DNA of 64,000 bases. Origin: Herbaspirillum frisingense GSF30 (lineage in GTDB: Bacteria > Pseudomonadota > Gammaproteobacteria > Burkholderiales > Burkholderiaceae_D). Position 1 is the stretch's first letter; each line of letters opens with the position of its first letter. A program made the position numbers and the translations under genes. The notes beneath the pieces are model-generated. The model had not been told where the DNA came from and ran no database searches. It saw nothing but the letters and a program-made list of their open reading frames with translations. Positions 38,234-47,169 of this stretch are shown here, piece by piece. The stretch covers positions 186,001 to 250,000 of the forward strand of contig NZ_AEEC02000002.1 of NCBI RefSeq assembly GCF_000300975.2, read 5' to 3'.

Positions 38234-38995
38234 GATGTTGGGGATTTCTGCTAGAGGTTTTTTGTCATGTGATCGCAGCGTTGAGCATCATCGGCTCGGC
38301 CCTCGTGGGAAGGCGTAAGACGGCGCGTACGTAGACGGCGGAGGCTGGCCCAGTTGCCTTTCGGTCCAATGGTCTGAGGAGATCTGGCAATCAGAACGTA
38401 TCTCACACCCATTGATGAAGCGAGTTACGGATACGTTGTTCAGTTCTCTGGCGGATGGCCTGCATCTATCCCGCGGGTGCAGATTCCGCGGAAATTCATC
38501 CGTGTCGGCGCGGCCAGGCGAGCGGCGGGTGCAGGGCGTAGCCGATCGGTCCCGGAATTGCGCCGGAAGCAGGCTGATATCAATGAATGATGGAGTCGGC
38601 TGGAGCCGGTACAGGACGAGGTCTGCATCGGGCCCGGTGGCAAGGTAGCGGGTGGCGGACATCATCCCGGTGTCGGGAAAGCTTGCGCGGTTCAGGAGGG
38701 CGCATCTTGACCATGTAGGCATCAGTGTTCACGTTCTTGTTCTCTTATTGTTGTTATTGATCCCAGCCCCTGATGTGGGCGGTCTGTCCGCCCGATATGT
38801 GGTGTCTGCGCTAGCTGGCGCCGCGCAGTTCGTCGCAGCAGGAGGGCGGACGACCGCACTTGCCGGCGCGCGCGCTGATGCCGCGGCTGTGTGCAGCCTG
38901 GTATCGTGTATGAATGATTGGCGTGTTCATGGTGTATCCCCCGTATTTCTTGCGATCTTTCATCGGGCTGCCTGGCACGTGACGATGGCAGCGGT
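38234..38995. other. Gap in the type VI cluster without a confident gene
   Basis: About 760 bases between the M15 peptidase and tssM. A 39-codon minus frame at 38811-38930 has a GGGGGA ribosome binding site and starts MNTPII, but its remainder is Arg/Cys/Ser-rich and unlike a folded protein. A 144-aa minus frame at 38288-38722 also looks like a chance frame (high Arg/Pro/Ser, no recognisable pattern). The stretch may be the decayed remnant of a cluster gene, and it must carry the tssM promoter unless the peptidase gene reads through. Confidence 0.4.
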
Positions 38996-39835
38996 CTACC
39001 TTTTCATCACGCCCGGCATCCGGTATTCGGTATGGCCGAAATCCATCATTTTCCAGTTTCCTCCCCAGGTCAGCCCCACCGACCCGGCCACCTCGCCGTA
39101 GAGACGATAGCCTTCCATCGCCCACGGATCCTTCTCGCTGATCACCAGCTTGCCGTTCCGAACGAAGGCACAGTCACCGGCGAGTCCGTACTGGTGATAA
39201 CTCTGGAAGGCCGCCGCATTGGTGACGCTGCTTCCGAACCCCGCCAGCATGTTCTGTCGCTCGGGACTGCGATATCCCTCGATGAGCACCATCTCATAGC
39301 CATGCCTTTCCTTCATGATCTTGAAGACCAGTAGCAGGCGCTGCGCGTATTCGGCGTTAAGCAATTGCCAGTTGCGGCTGGCGTAGACCAGCATGGGTCG
39401 AACCTTGACGACTTCCGCGGTGGTAAACATGTCCGGCGGAAGCGGTGGAGGTGGTACGAGTTGCTCGCCTTTTAAAAGTTCCGCAATCTTGGAATCCGAT
39501 GTCCGGTTGCTATCTTCGAAGCTGTCTAGCATAGGCTTGCCACTTAAGAGATATCCAATGACTGCTGGAGCGGTCAATAAGGCAACCATAGCGGATAGTA
39601 ATTTATAGTTTCTACTCGCATAGTTTATGCCCGCGTTGAGGGAGCTGCGCACGCCGATTTTGGTTCCTGAAACCACTTCTTCTCTCTTTGATTTCCAACG
39701 CCTCGATATCGTGGAGAAGCTGGCGAGGCAGCCCTGGATAATTCGTAAAGTCCGCATGCGGCCGGATGGAAAAAGTAGCAGCCACATCACGAATCCGGTG
39801 ATGAGCAGATAGACAGTAATGAGGAAAAGCAGCAC
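38996..39835 (-). CDS. M15 (VanY-type) peptidoglycan peptidase, membrane-anchored
   Basis: 279 aa. Hydrophobic segments at about 1-20 and 83-100 anchor it in the membrane; the catalytic domain occupies about 140-275. It matches zinc peptidases of the M15_4 class: EGYRSPERQNML, QSYHQYGLAGDCAF (zinc ligands His and Asp, about 210-222) and DFGHTEY (third His, about 263-270). Several type VI clusters encode such a wall hydrolase; TagX of Acinetobacter, an L,D-endopeptidase needed for assembly, is the closest described role. I infer local wall opening for the TssJLM complex rather than a secreted toxin, since it has no adjacent immunity gene. Confidence 0.82.
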   Translation of the reverse strand: MLLFLITVYLLITGFVMWLLLFPSGRMRTLRIIQGCLASFSTISRRWKSKREEVVSGTKIGVRSSLNAGINYASRNYKLLSAMVALLTAPAVIGYLLSGKPMLDSFEDSNRTSDSKIAELLKGEQLVPPPPLPPDMFTTAEVVKVRPMLVYASRNWQLLNAEYAQRLLLVFKIMKERHGYEMVLIEGYRSPERQNMLAGFGSSVTNAAAFQSYHQYGLAGDCAFVRNGKLVISEKDPWAMEGYRLYGEVAGSVGLTWGGNWKMMDFGHTEYRMPGVMKR

Positions 39836-39982
39836 GACGACGTCCCCTTTTTGTTGTGGTCAACGCATTGTCCTAGCGGTCGTGCGAAGCCAGCACACTT
39901 CTGGAATTGATCTGTTCTGGTACAGAGCAGAAAATCAATAAACCCAGAAATCTTATTGAATTGAATTATCAGGAGAACGGCC

Positions 39983-40468
39983 TTGCAGTCCCCGAATCAA
40001 GAAAAATCATCCCCCCGAAGGCCGAGCCTGATGCCAGCATCGGATACTCCCATCACTGATGAAGTTCGCATGCTCGATTCGATTTCCAAAGGGCAAATGG
40101 AGACCGGCGATCTGGTCGGTGGCAGCAAGCCAAAGCGCCGTCGCACGATAGTTGTGCTGGCCTTGTTGACGTCAGTGGCTATCTTCGCTGTAGCAGCCAT
40201 TGCGGCCATGGCAGCAGGCATGACGCTGCCATTCAACTGGTTTGATAGCAGCCCGTTGAAAGCCATGGCAACAGCCGAGTCGGAACGGGCCCGGACGGTA
40301 TCTGAAGCCACCCATGCAGCGAGCGTGAAAAAACCGGCGGATGACGTAGATCATCCTCTGCCCGAAGGGGAGGGGACGCGTGATTCAGGGCCTTTGGCCA
40401 AGGCTCTGGAGGAGGGACTCGCTCCACCGCCAACTGTATCGAAGAAGGCGCCTGACGCGAAGCGTTGA
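39983..40468 (+). CDS. Single-pass membrane protein, unknown function
   Basis: 161 aa, not recognised. Starts with TTG at 39983, supported by AGGAGAA at 39971-39977. A cytoplasmic-type head of about 54 residues with basic KPKRRR before the membrane is followed by one hydrophobic helix (about 56-82) and a charged, Pro-rich periplasmic tail. Divergent from the M15 peptidase gene, so it may share its regulation, but no type VI component has this layout. Convergent with the MarR gene at its end. Confidence 0.55.
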   Translation: MQSPNQEKSSPRRPSLMPASDTPITDEVRMLDSISKGQMETGDLVGGSKPKRRRTIVVLALLTSVAIFAVAAIAAMAAGMTLPFNWFDSSPLKAMATAESERARTVSEATHAASVKKPADDVDHPLPEGEGTRDSGPLAKALEEGLAPPPTVSKKAPDAKR

Positions 40469-40634
40469 CGCCGGGGCAAGGTGAGCCGGACATACGCAGG
40501 TAATAACACGGCCGCAGCTCATGGAAAAAACGCAGCGGCGGCGGGGAGAGAGTCAGGAGCATTGACCGTGCTCCTGACAGAAAATGCAGACTGGCGCATT
40601 AGCTTCTGAAGCCGAACACCTTCATCCGTCGTCG

Positions 40635-41120
40635 TTACTGCGGCAAGAACATCTTCTGCAGCAAGCCAATCAATTGTGCCCGCTCGTCATCGGACAGCAT
40701 CTCGGTCGCCTTCATTTCGAGCTCGACGGCGGTCTGTTCGGCCTTGGTACACATGCGCATGCCGGCAGTGGTCAGGGCCAGGACCTGTGAGCGGCGATCC
40801 TGCGGGTTGCGCTGGCGCAGCACCAGGCCGCGCTGCTCCAGTTTGTCCAGCAAGGTGGCGAGATTGGGTGGGGAGACGTTGATCGCCTTGGACAGGCGCT
40901 TCTGGTTGATGTCGGGATTGGCCTTCAACAGGCTCAGTACCGTGAAATCCACCGGCCGCAATGCGAACTTGGCCATGCGCTTTTCAAACAGCGGCATGAT
41001 CGTGATATAGGCGCGGCGGCAGTTGTAGCCGACCAGGCTCAATAGCAGTTGCTGGTCCAGCGCCGCATTCTCGGCAGCACCGTCGTCGGAATCGAAATCA
41101 GCCGGCTTCTTGGGCAGCAT
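40635..41120 (-). CDS. MarR-family transcriptional regulator
   Basis: 161 aa. Winged-helix MarR core: recognition region NQKRLSKAINVSPPNLATLLDKLEQRGLV and wing with the family's conserved DRR pattern (NPQDRRSQVLALT). MarR proteins of this kind (HcaR/FerR/CouR types) commonly sense hydroxycinnamoyl-CoA esters and repress phenylpropanoid genes. Here it is the last gene of a twelve-gene leftward run and overlaps the acyl-CoA dehydrogenase end by 23 bases. I infer that it controls the run through the palindrome at 53683-53697. Confidence 0.9.
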   Translation of the reverse strand: MLPKKPADFDSDDGAAENAALDQQLLLSLVGYNCRRAYITIMPLFEKRMAKFALRPVDFTVLSLLKANPDINQKRLSKAINVSPPNLATLLDKLEQRGLVLRQRNPQDRRSQVLALTTAGMRMCTKAEQTAVELEMKATEMLSDDERAQLIGLLQKMFLPQ

Positions 41121-42873
41121 GGTGGTCCAGGTCGGTTGGAAGGGGCGGCAGGCCGGTTGTCAGGCAGCCTTCGATCACGCTGGACAACTGCTGGACTTCC
41201 GCAAATACAAAGGCGAAATGATAGCACGCGGCATCCCGCTTGCTGCCGTACCAGACCGGGTCCGAGTCCAGCGCCGACAACGCCCGGCACCCCGCCCGCA
41301 GCCACATCCAGCCCAGCGCCACATGTCCGGTCAGGCGCAGCATCTCGTCAGCCACGTAATAGGGAAACGCGGGCATCTCCCGGGCCGCGTTCGCAATCCC
41401 GGTGGCGAACCTCCTTGAATTATCCACAGCGGTTTTCAGCAACCGGCCTTGCTCGACAAGTCCTGCCGCACCATCGATATCAGCCTCCACCAGCGTCAGA
41501 AAATCGTGCAGCCGTTGGCCGTCGTCGGCCAGCACCTTGCGCATCAGGAAGTCGATGGCCTGGATTTCATTGGTCCCCTCATAGATCATCGTGATGCGGG
41601 CGTCGCGCATGAACTGCTCTATCCCGGTCTCGACCACGTAGCCATGTCCGCCGAACACCTGCAAGGCCCGGCTGGCGCACTGGAAGCCCTGGTCGGTCAG
41701 GAAGGCCTTGATCACCGGCGTGATGAATTCCAGCCGCTCGTGATGGCGACGGCGCAGCGTGGCATCGGCATCGTGCTCCGCCAGGTCCAGCAGCAGACCC
41801 GCCCAGCAGGTCAACAGGCGCGCGCCCTCGATGCGGCAACGCTGTTCCATCAACAGTTTCTGCACTGCCGGATGGCGGAGGATGACATCGGTGCCGGCAG
41901 CGCCCGGCGCGCGTGATTGCCGGCGCTCCTTCGCATAGGCGGTAGCGCGCTGCCAGGCTGCTTCGGCCAGTCCCACGCCTTGCGCACCCACATGCAGGCG
42001 CGCCGCATTCATCATCACGAACATCACCGCCAGTCCACGTCCGGGCTCGCCCACCATCCACGCTTGCGCGTTCTCGAAATGCAGGCTGCAGGTGGCACTG
42101 CCGTGAATGCCCATCTTGTGCTCGATGCCGGTGCACTGCACGCCGTTGCGACTGCCATCGGGCAGTACGCGGGGCGCCAGCAACAGCGAAAGTCCCTTGC
42201 TGCCCGGCACTGCATCGGGCAGGCGTGCCAGGACCAGATGGACGATGTTGTCGGTCAGGTCGTGCTCGCCACCGGAAATGAAGATCTTGTCCCCGGTCAG
42301 CCGATAACTGCCATCGGCCTGTGGCAGCGCACGCGTACGCAACTGTCCCAGGTCGCTACCGGCCTGGGCTTCGGTCAGGCACATGGTCGCCAGCCACTGG
42401 CCACTGGCAATCTTCTCCAGATAGCGCGCCTGCAGTTCGGGCGAGCCATGCGCAGCCAGGCAGGCATAGGCGCCATGCAACAGGCCGGGATACATGGTCC
42501 AGCCATGATTGGCGGCGCTGAGCATTTCATAGAGCGCGCAGTCCAGCACGTGCGGCAGACCCTGGCCGCCGTGTTCGGGCGCGCAGGCCAGCGCCGGCCA
42601 GCCGGCTTCGCAGAATTGCGCATAGGCCTGCGCAAATCCGGGCGGTGTGCTCACCATTCCGCGCTCGAAGCGGCAGCCCTTGCGGTCGCCGATAGCGTTG
42701 AGCGGCGCGACGACATGGGCGGCGAAGCGGCCCGCTTCTTCCAGTACCTGCCGCATCAGCTCGCCATCGATTTCCGCATGCGCCGGCAAGGCGCGCAAGA
42801 CCTGCGGCGCCTGCAATACCTCATCGAGCACGAAGGCGAAGTCGCGCAGGGGCGGCGTATAGTGCATCGTCAT
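41098..42873 (-). CDS. Acyl-CoA dehydrogenase
   Basis: 591 aa, longer than the classic about 380-aa enzymes and like the large C-terminally extended group that includes DmdC-type proteins. FAD-dependent alpha,beta-dehydrogenation of an acyl-CoA. The conserved middle (CLTEAQAGSDLG), the C-terminal ALQVFGGHGYV and the IYEGTNEIQAID block with the putative catalytic base are present. In this gene set it could oxidise saturated phenylpropanoyl-CoA to the cinnamoyl-CoA level. Overlaps marR; preceded by the DUF3237 gene. Confidence 0.9.
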   Translation of the reverse strand: MTMHYTPPLRDFAFVLDEVLQAPQVLRALPAHAEIDGELMRQVLEEAGRFAAHVVAPLNAIGDRKGCRFERGMVSTPPGFAQAYAQFCEAGWPALACAPEHGGQGLPHVLDCALYEMLSAANHGWTMYPGLLHGAYACLAAHGSPELQARYLEKIASGQWLATMCLTEAQAGSDLGQLRTRALPQADGSYRLTGDKIFISGGEHDLTDNIVHLVLARLPDAVPGSKGLSLLLAPRVLPDGSRNGVQCTGIEHKMGIHGSATCSLHFENAQAWMVGEPGRGLAVMFVMMNAARLHVGAQGVGLAEAAWQRATAYAKERRQSRAPGAAGTDVILRHPAVQKLLMEQRCRIEGARLLTCWAGLLLDLAEHDADATLRRRHHERLEFITPVIKAFLTDQGFQCASRALQVFGGHGYVVETGIEQFMRDARITMIYEGTNEIQAIDFLMRKVLADDGQRLHDFLTLVEADIDGAAGLVEQGRLLKTAVDNSRRFATGIANAAREMPAFPYYVADEMLRLTGHVALGWMWLRAGCRALSALDSDPVWYGSKRDAACYHFAFVFAEVQQLSSVIEGCLTTGLPPLPTDLDHHAAQEAG

Positions 42874-42887
42874 TCTTTCCGCTTCGT

Positions 42888-43439
42888 TCAGTTCAGCAGG
42901 TAGGCGTCATATACCACCGCATTACCCAGCCGCATGGCGTATCCCACGCCCATGGCGCGATTGAGCCAATCGTATTTCCTGGAAGCGGTTTCAAAGTTCA
43001 TGAACAGGCGGAAGGTATAGCGCGAGGGATCCACCGGCTTGCCCTTGGCCACCTCGGCCATCACTTCCGGCGGGCCGTAACGCACACCCCGCGTCTGCAG
43101 ATAGACCAGTTCGCCATCGTCCAGCTTCAACAGATAGCGGGTGTCGATGATGGCCAGCCCATCGGCGGTGACGGTCTGCCAGTCGGCACCGTTGTTGAGG
43201 ATTTCACCGTTGATCAGCGGTCCCTTGAAGCTGCCGCCGGTGATCGGAATGATGCGACGCTTGCCCAGATCCGAGGTCTTGCCCAGTTCCCAGATCGGCG
43301 CCACCAGGTCCACAGAAAAGCGCGCCAGGAAGGCCAACTTGGGTTGCGGTGGGGTGAGCGCGGTATTGTCGGCATCGCTCGCCGCATGGGCCTGGAAGGA
43401 TAGCGTCAGTGCGGCCAGCAGCAGGAACAGCTTCTTCAT
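42888..43439 (-). CDS. Exported DUF3237 (UPF0311) protein
   Basis: 183 aa. Signal peptide at about 1-19 (LLLAALTLSFQAHA). The mature part matches DUF3237: GGSFKGPLINGEILNNGADWQ, IIDTRYLLKLDDGELVYLQTRGVRYG and FETASRKYDWLNR. The family forms a small beta-barrel of unknown chemistry and is often found in aromatic or fatty-acid degradation operons. It lies 14 bases before the acyl-CoA dehydrogenase. Periplasmic location is unusual for a catabolic protein and may point to a binding role. Confidence 0.85.
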   Translation of the reverse strand: MKKLFLLLAALTLSFQAHAASDADNTALTPPQPKLAFLARFSVDLVAPIWELGKTSDLGKRRIIPITGGSFKGPLINGEILNNGADWQTVTADGLAIIDTRYLLKLDDGELVYLQTRGVRYGPPEVMAEVAKGKPVDPSRYTFRLFMNFETASRKYDWLNRAMGVGYAMRLGNAVVYDAYLLN

Positions 43440-43496
43440 CGTGGTCTCCTTTTTCTATGTTGTTTTGTCATGCGGTGGTGCAGAAAGCGTCAACGC

Positions 43497-44252
43497 TCAG
43501 GAAGCGGCCACCACCTCGGCCTCTGCCTTCTTGCCAAAGCCCAGGTAGGCCTGGATCACCTGCGGATCGCCGGCCAGCCGTGCCGATTCTCCCTGCATGC
43601 TGACCTTGCCCAGTTCCAGCACGTAACCGTAATCGGCGGTCTGCAGCGCGGCGCGCGCGTTCTGCTCCACCAGCAGCACCGAGATGCCTGCGGTGCGCAG
43701 TTCGGAGACGATCTGCAGGATTTCCTTGACGATGCGCGGCGCCAGTCCCAAGCTGGGTTCGTCCAGCATCAGCAGTTCCGGCTTGGCCATCATGGCGCGT
43801 CCGATGGCCAGCATCTGGCGCTCGCCACCCGAGAGCGTGCCGGCCAGCTGGCTGCGCCGTTCCTTCAGGCGCGGGAATAATTCGAAGACCGTGGCGAGCT
43901 GATCCATCGGCTGTGCCTGTCGCAAGCGCAGGCGGCGAAAGCCGCCCAGCAGAAGATTGTCTTCCACGCTCATGCTGGAAAAGAGTTCACGTCGCTCCGG
44001 CACCAGCGCGATACCGGCCATGACACGCTGCTCCAGCGTCCAGCGCTCCACCGCCCGACCGTGATAGCGCACCGTTCCCTGCGCCGGCAGCACCCCCATG
44101 ATGGCGTTGAGCAAGGTCGACTTGCCCGCACCATTGGGGCCGATCACGGTGGCGATGCTGCCGCGTTCGAGTCTGAGATCAATGTCGTGCAGCGCCTGCA
44201 CCTTGCCATAGCTTGCGCGCAGTTGCGCGACTTCGAGGACCAGTTCGCTCAT
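43497..44252 (-). CDS. livF: Liv-type ABC transporter ATP-binding protein LivF
   Basis: 251 aa. Walker A GPNGAGKSTL near residue 39, signature LSGGERQ, Walker B LLMLDEPSLGLAP, as in LivF-type ATPases of the branched-chain amino-acid transporter family. It overlaps the upstream fused livM-livG stop by four bases. In this cluster the transporter more likely imports an aromatic or phenylpropanoid acid, as several Liv-type systems do. The C-terminal KKAEAEVVAAS tail is extra. Confidence 0.9.
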   Translation of the reverse strand: MSELVLEVAQLRASYGKVQALHDIDLRLERGSIATVIGPNGAGKSTLLNAIMGVLPAQGTVRYHGRAVERWTLEQRVMAGIALVPERRELFSSMSVEDNLLLGGFRRLRLRQAQPMDQLATVFELFPRLKERRSQLAGTLSGGERQMLAIGRAMMAKPELLMLDEPSLGLAPRIVKEILQIVSELRTAGISVLLVEQNARAALQTADYGYVLELGKVSMQGESARLAGDPQVIQAYLGFGKKAEAEVVAAS

Positions 44253-46045
44253 TCGATTCCACCCAGGTAGGCTTCGATCACGGCCGGATGCCGCTGGATT
44301 TCCTGCGGCGTGCCTTCGGCGATCTTGGCGCCGAATTCCATCACCACGATGTGGTCGGTCAGTTCCATGACGAATTCCATGTCGTGTTCCACCAGCAGGA
44401 TGCTCATGCCGTCGCTGCGCAGCTCCTGCAATACCCGGGACAGCGCCTGCTTTTCCAGGTGACGCAGGCCTGCCGCCGGTTCGTCCAGCAACAGCAGCAG
44501 CGGGTCGCAGCAGAGGGCGCGGGCAATTTCCAGGATGCGTTGCTGGCCAAGTGCCAGATTGCCAGCCTGCTCGTGCATCAGGTGTTGCAGGCCCACGCGA
44601 TGCAGGGCGCGCGCGGCCTCATCCAGCAAGGCCTTCTCTTCAACCCGCTCCAGATGCAGCATGGCATTGACCGTATTGCGCAGGAAGCCCTGCTGGCTAC
44701 GCATGTGTGCGCCCAGCGCCACATTCTCCAGCACCGACATGCCCGGCAGCAGGCGCACGTGCTGGAAGGTGCGTGCAATCCCCAGGCGGGCGATGGCACG
44801 GGCCGGCAGACCGGCGATGTCGCGTCCGTTGAAGCTTACGCGTCCACCGCTGGCATGCAGCAGTCCGGTGACCAGGTTGAAGGTGGTCGATTTGCCCGCG
44901 CCATTGGGACCGATCAGCCCGACGATCTCACCGGCCTTGACGTTGAAGGACACATCGTTGACCGCCACCAGCCCGCCGAAGCGCTTGTTGATCTGGTCCA
45001 CCTGCAACAGCGGCGCGCCACGTGTCGGTCCCGACCGCCTGTCCATGGGGGCGGCGCTGACCACGCGCAGCGGCTGCGGCGCCGGCGGGAAGGCGCGCAG
45101 CCACAGGGCGCGCACCCAGGGCCACAAGCCGCCACGGGCGTACTTCAGCAGCACGATCAGGATGAGCCCGAAGACAATGGTTTCATAACTGCCGGCGTCG
45201 CCCAGCAACGCGGGCAGCAACACCTGCAACTGGTCCGACAGCAGCTTGAGCACACCCGCACCCAGCAGCGCACCCCAGATATGGGCGATGCCACCGACTA
45301 CCACGATGAACAGGTATTCGATGCCCATCGCCAGGCTGAACGGCGAGGGATTGACCGTGCGCTGCATGTGCGCGAACAGCCAGCCCGAGACCGACGCCAG
45401 CAGCGCCGCGAAGACGAAGACCAGGATCTTGTAGCGTCCGGTATCCACGCCCATGGCCTCGGCCATCGAGCGGCCACCCTTGAGGGCACGGATGGCGCGG
45501 CCAGCGCGTGAATCCAGCAGGTTCAGCGAGACCCAGGCCGCCGCCAGCACGATGATCCAGATCAGATAGTAGAGGTGGCGTTCGCCAGCCAGATCCACGC
45601 CCGCCAGTTGCAGAGGTGGAATGCCGGAAATGCCGTCGTACTTGCCTAGCCAATCCACCTTGCCGAACAGGAAGTACAGGCTGATACCCCAGGCAATGGT
45701 CGCCAGTGGCAGATAGTGGCCGGACATGCGCAAGGTGATGCGCCCAAGCACATAGGCCGATACGCCGGTGATCAGCAGGCCCAGCGGCAGCGTCAGCCAG
45801 GGCGCAACACCATGGGCCGTGGTGAGATAGGAGGTGGTGTAGGCCCCCATGCCGACGAAAGCCGCCTGGCCGAAGGACGTCATGCCGCCGATACCGGTCA
45901 GCAGCACCAGACCGATGGCCACCAGGGCGTACAGCCCGATGTAGTTGGCCTGGATCACCCAGAACTGCGGCGTGGGCAGCAGCGGGAACAGTGCCAGTAC
46001 GATCAGCAGCACGTAGAGCGGGAGTCGTTTGTTGATCATGCTCAT
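44249..46045 (-). CDS. Fused Liv-type permease and ATPase (LivM-LivG)
   Basis: 598 aa. Residues 1 to about 330 are a LivM-type permease with eight or more membrane helices and the EAA-like cytoplasmic loop (RAGRAIRALKGGRSMAEAMGVD). After a basic linker rich in Pro/Arg, a LivG-type ATPase starts near 345 (LLQVDQINKRFGG) with Walker A GPNGAGKSTT near 378, a variant signature (NLALGQQRILEIARAL) and Walker B LLLLLDEPAAGL. Such fusions are known in Liv families. It overlaps livH (four bases) and livF. Confidence 0.92.
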   Translation of the reverse strand: MSMINKRLPLYVLLIVLALFPLLPTPQFWVIQANYIGLYALVAIGLVLLTGIGGMTSFGQAAFVGMGAYTTSYLTTAHGVAPWLTLPLGLLITGVSAYVLGRITLRMSGHYLPLATIAWGISLYFLFGKVDWLGKYDGISGIPPLQLAGVDLAGERHLYYLIWIIVLAAAWVSLNLLDSRAGRAIRALKGGRSMAEAMGVDTGRYKILVFVFAALLASVSGWLFAHMQRTVNPSPFSLAMGIEYLFIVVVGGIAHIWGALLGAGVLKLLSDQLQVLLPALLGDAGSYETIVFGLILIVLLKYARGGLWPWVRALWLRAFPPAPQPLRVVSAAPMDRRSGPTRGAPLLQVDQINKRFGGLVAVNDVSFNVKAGEIVGLIGPNGAGKSTTFNLVTGLLHASGGRVSFNGRDIAGLPARAIARLGIARTFQHVRLLPGMSVLENVALGAHMRSQQGFLRNTVNAMLHLERVEEKALLDEAARALHRVGLQHLMHEQAGNLALGQQRILEIARALCCDPLLLLLDEPAAGLRHLEKQALSRVLQELRSDGMSILLVEHDMEFVMELTDHIVVMEFGAKIAEGTPQEIQRHPAVIEAYLGGIE

Positions 46046-47082
46046 TCCTCGTCCTCGTCATGCGCCGGTGTCACCAGCGAGCGCCACAGCAGGATGGGCA
46101 GCAGCGCCATGAAGACGATCACTTCCTTGAAATCGCTGGCCCAGAAGGAACTGAAGGATTCCAGCAATCCCACCAGCAGCGCGCCTCCAGCGGCCGCCGG
46201 GAAACTGGCCAGCGCACCGATGGTGGCGGCGACGAATCCCTTCAGCCCGATCAGGAAGCCCGAGTCATAAAAGATGGTGCTCATCGGGCCGATCAACACA
46301 CCCGACAGAGCACCGATAAACGCTGCCACGGCAAAGGACAGTTTGCCGGCCAGCGTCGTGGAGATCCCCATGAGCCGCGCCCCCAGGCGATTCACGGCCG
46401 TGGCGCGCAGCGCCTTGCCATACAGCGTGCGCCCCGAGAACAGCCACAATGCCAGCAGCAGTGCCACGGCGGCAATCACCACCACCACCGTCTGTGCGCT
46501 CAGCGTAAGCTGCGCCAGGTTCCAGCGCGCATCCCAGAAGGCCGGTGTGCGGAAGCCCTCGGCCCCGAAGAACACCAGCCCCAGCCCGGTCATCGCCAGG
46601 TGGATGCCGACCGAGACGATCAGCAGTTGCAGCACACTGGCATCGGCCAGCGACTCGAACACCACCTGGTACATCAGTGGCCCCAGCGCGGTAATGAGCA
46701 GCAGCGTCAGCAGCACCTGCACCGGCAGCGGAAACTGCTGCGGCGCAGCCCACCAGACCAGCGCGGCCACCGCCAGCGGCAAGCCCAGCGTGCCCAGCAA
46801 CGCACGCGGCAGCAGTGCCGCCTGCCCCGAGCGCAGCAGCGCAAGGGCCTGCATGACCGCCGCGCAGACCGCCAGCACCAGCAGCAGCCACAGCGGCCCG
46901 GGGCGCTGGCCTTGCTGCAGCATGGCCAGGGTCAAGGCGCCATAGGCGACGAATTCACCCTGGGGAATGAAGAGAATGCGGGTGACCGTAAACACCAGCA
47001 CCAGCGCAATGGCGATGAGGCCATAGACGATGCCGTTGGTCAGGCCATCCAGGGTGAGGATGGCGGCAATCGAAGAATCCAT
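46042..47082 (-). CDS. livH: Liv-type ABC transporter permease LivH
   Basis: 346 aa, larger than typical LivH (about 300). Membrane protein with about eight to ten helices. The start ILTLDGLTNGIVYGLIAIALVLVFTVTRILFIPQGEFVAYGALT is the LivH signature, and the late block FVAATIGALASFPAAAGGALLVGLLES is the usual permease end. An insertion of about 50 residues near 60-110 explains the length. It overlaps the fused LivM-LivG gene by four bases (ATGA). Confidence 0.9.
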   Translation of the reverse strand: MDSSIAAILTLDGLTNGIVYGLIAIALVLVFTVTRILFIPQGEFVAYGALTLAMLQQGQRPGPLWLLLVLAVCAAVMQALALLRSGQAALLPRALLGTLGLPLAVAALVWWAAPQQFPLPVQVLLTLLLITALGPLMYQVVFESLADASVLQLLIVSVGIHLAMTGLGLVFFGAEGFRTPAFWDARWNLAQLTLSAQTVVVVIAAVALLLALWLFSGRTLYGKALRATAVNRLGARLMGISTTLAGKLSFAVAAFIGALSGVLIGPMSTIFYDSGFLIGLKGFVAATIGALASFPAAAGGALLVGLLESFSSFWASDFKEVIVFMALLPILLWRSLVTPAHDEDEE

Positions 47083-47118
47083 GAGTAGTCAGCGAAACAG
47101 GCAAATTCCACGGAACAA

Positions 47119-47152
47119 CGGCGACACGGTCTGCAATCAAGCCGTGCCGCCG
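47119..47152 (-). repeat. Intercistronic hairpin after the binding-protein gene
   Basis: Arms 47119-47129 and 47142-47152 form an 11-bp stem; the single non-Watson-Crick position becomes a G-U pair in the minus-strand transcript. It lies 17 bases after the binding-protein stop, where such hairpins typically protect the abundant upstream message. Confidence 0.6.
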
Positions 47153-47169
47153 CAACGGTTGGCGCAGCG

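Noticed and set aside
38288..38722. 144-aa minus-strand frame between tssM and the M15 peptidase
   Set aside because: No recognisable motif, Arg/Pro/Ser-rich composition, overlapped by equally long frames on the other strand.
44213..45511. 432-aa plus-strand frame
   Set aside because: Antisense to the fused LivM-LivG gene; His/Gln/Arg-rich product typical of GC-rich shadow frames, no ribosome binding site.
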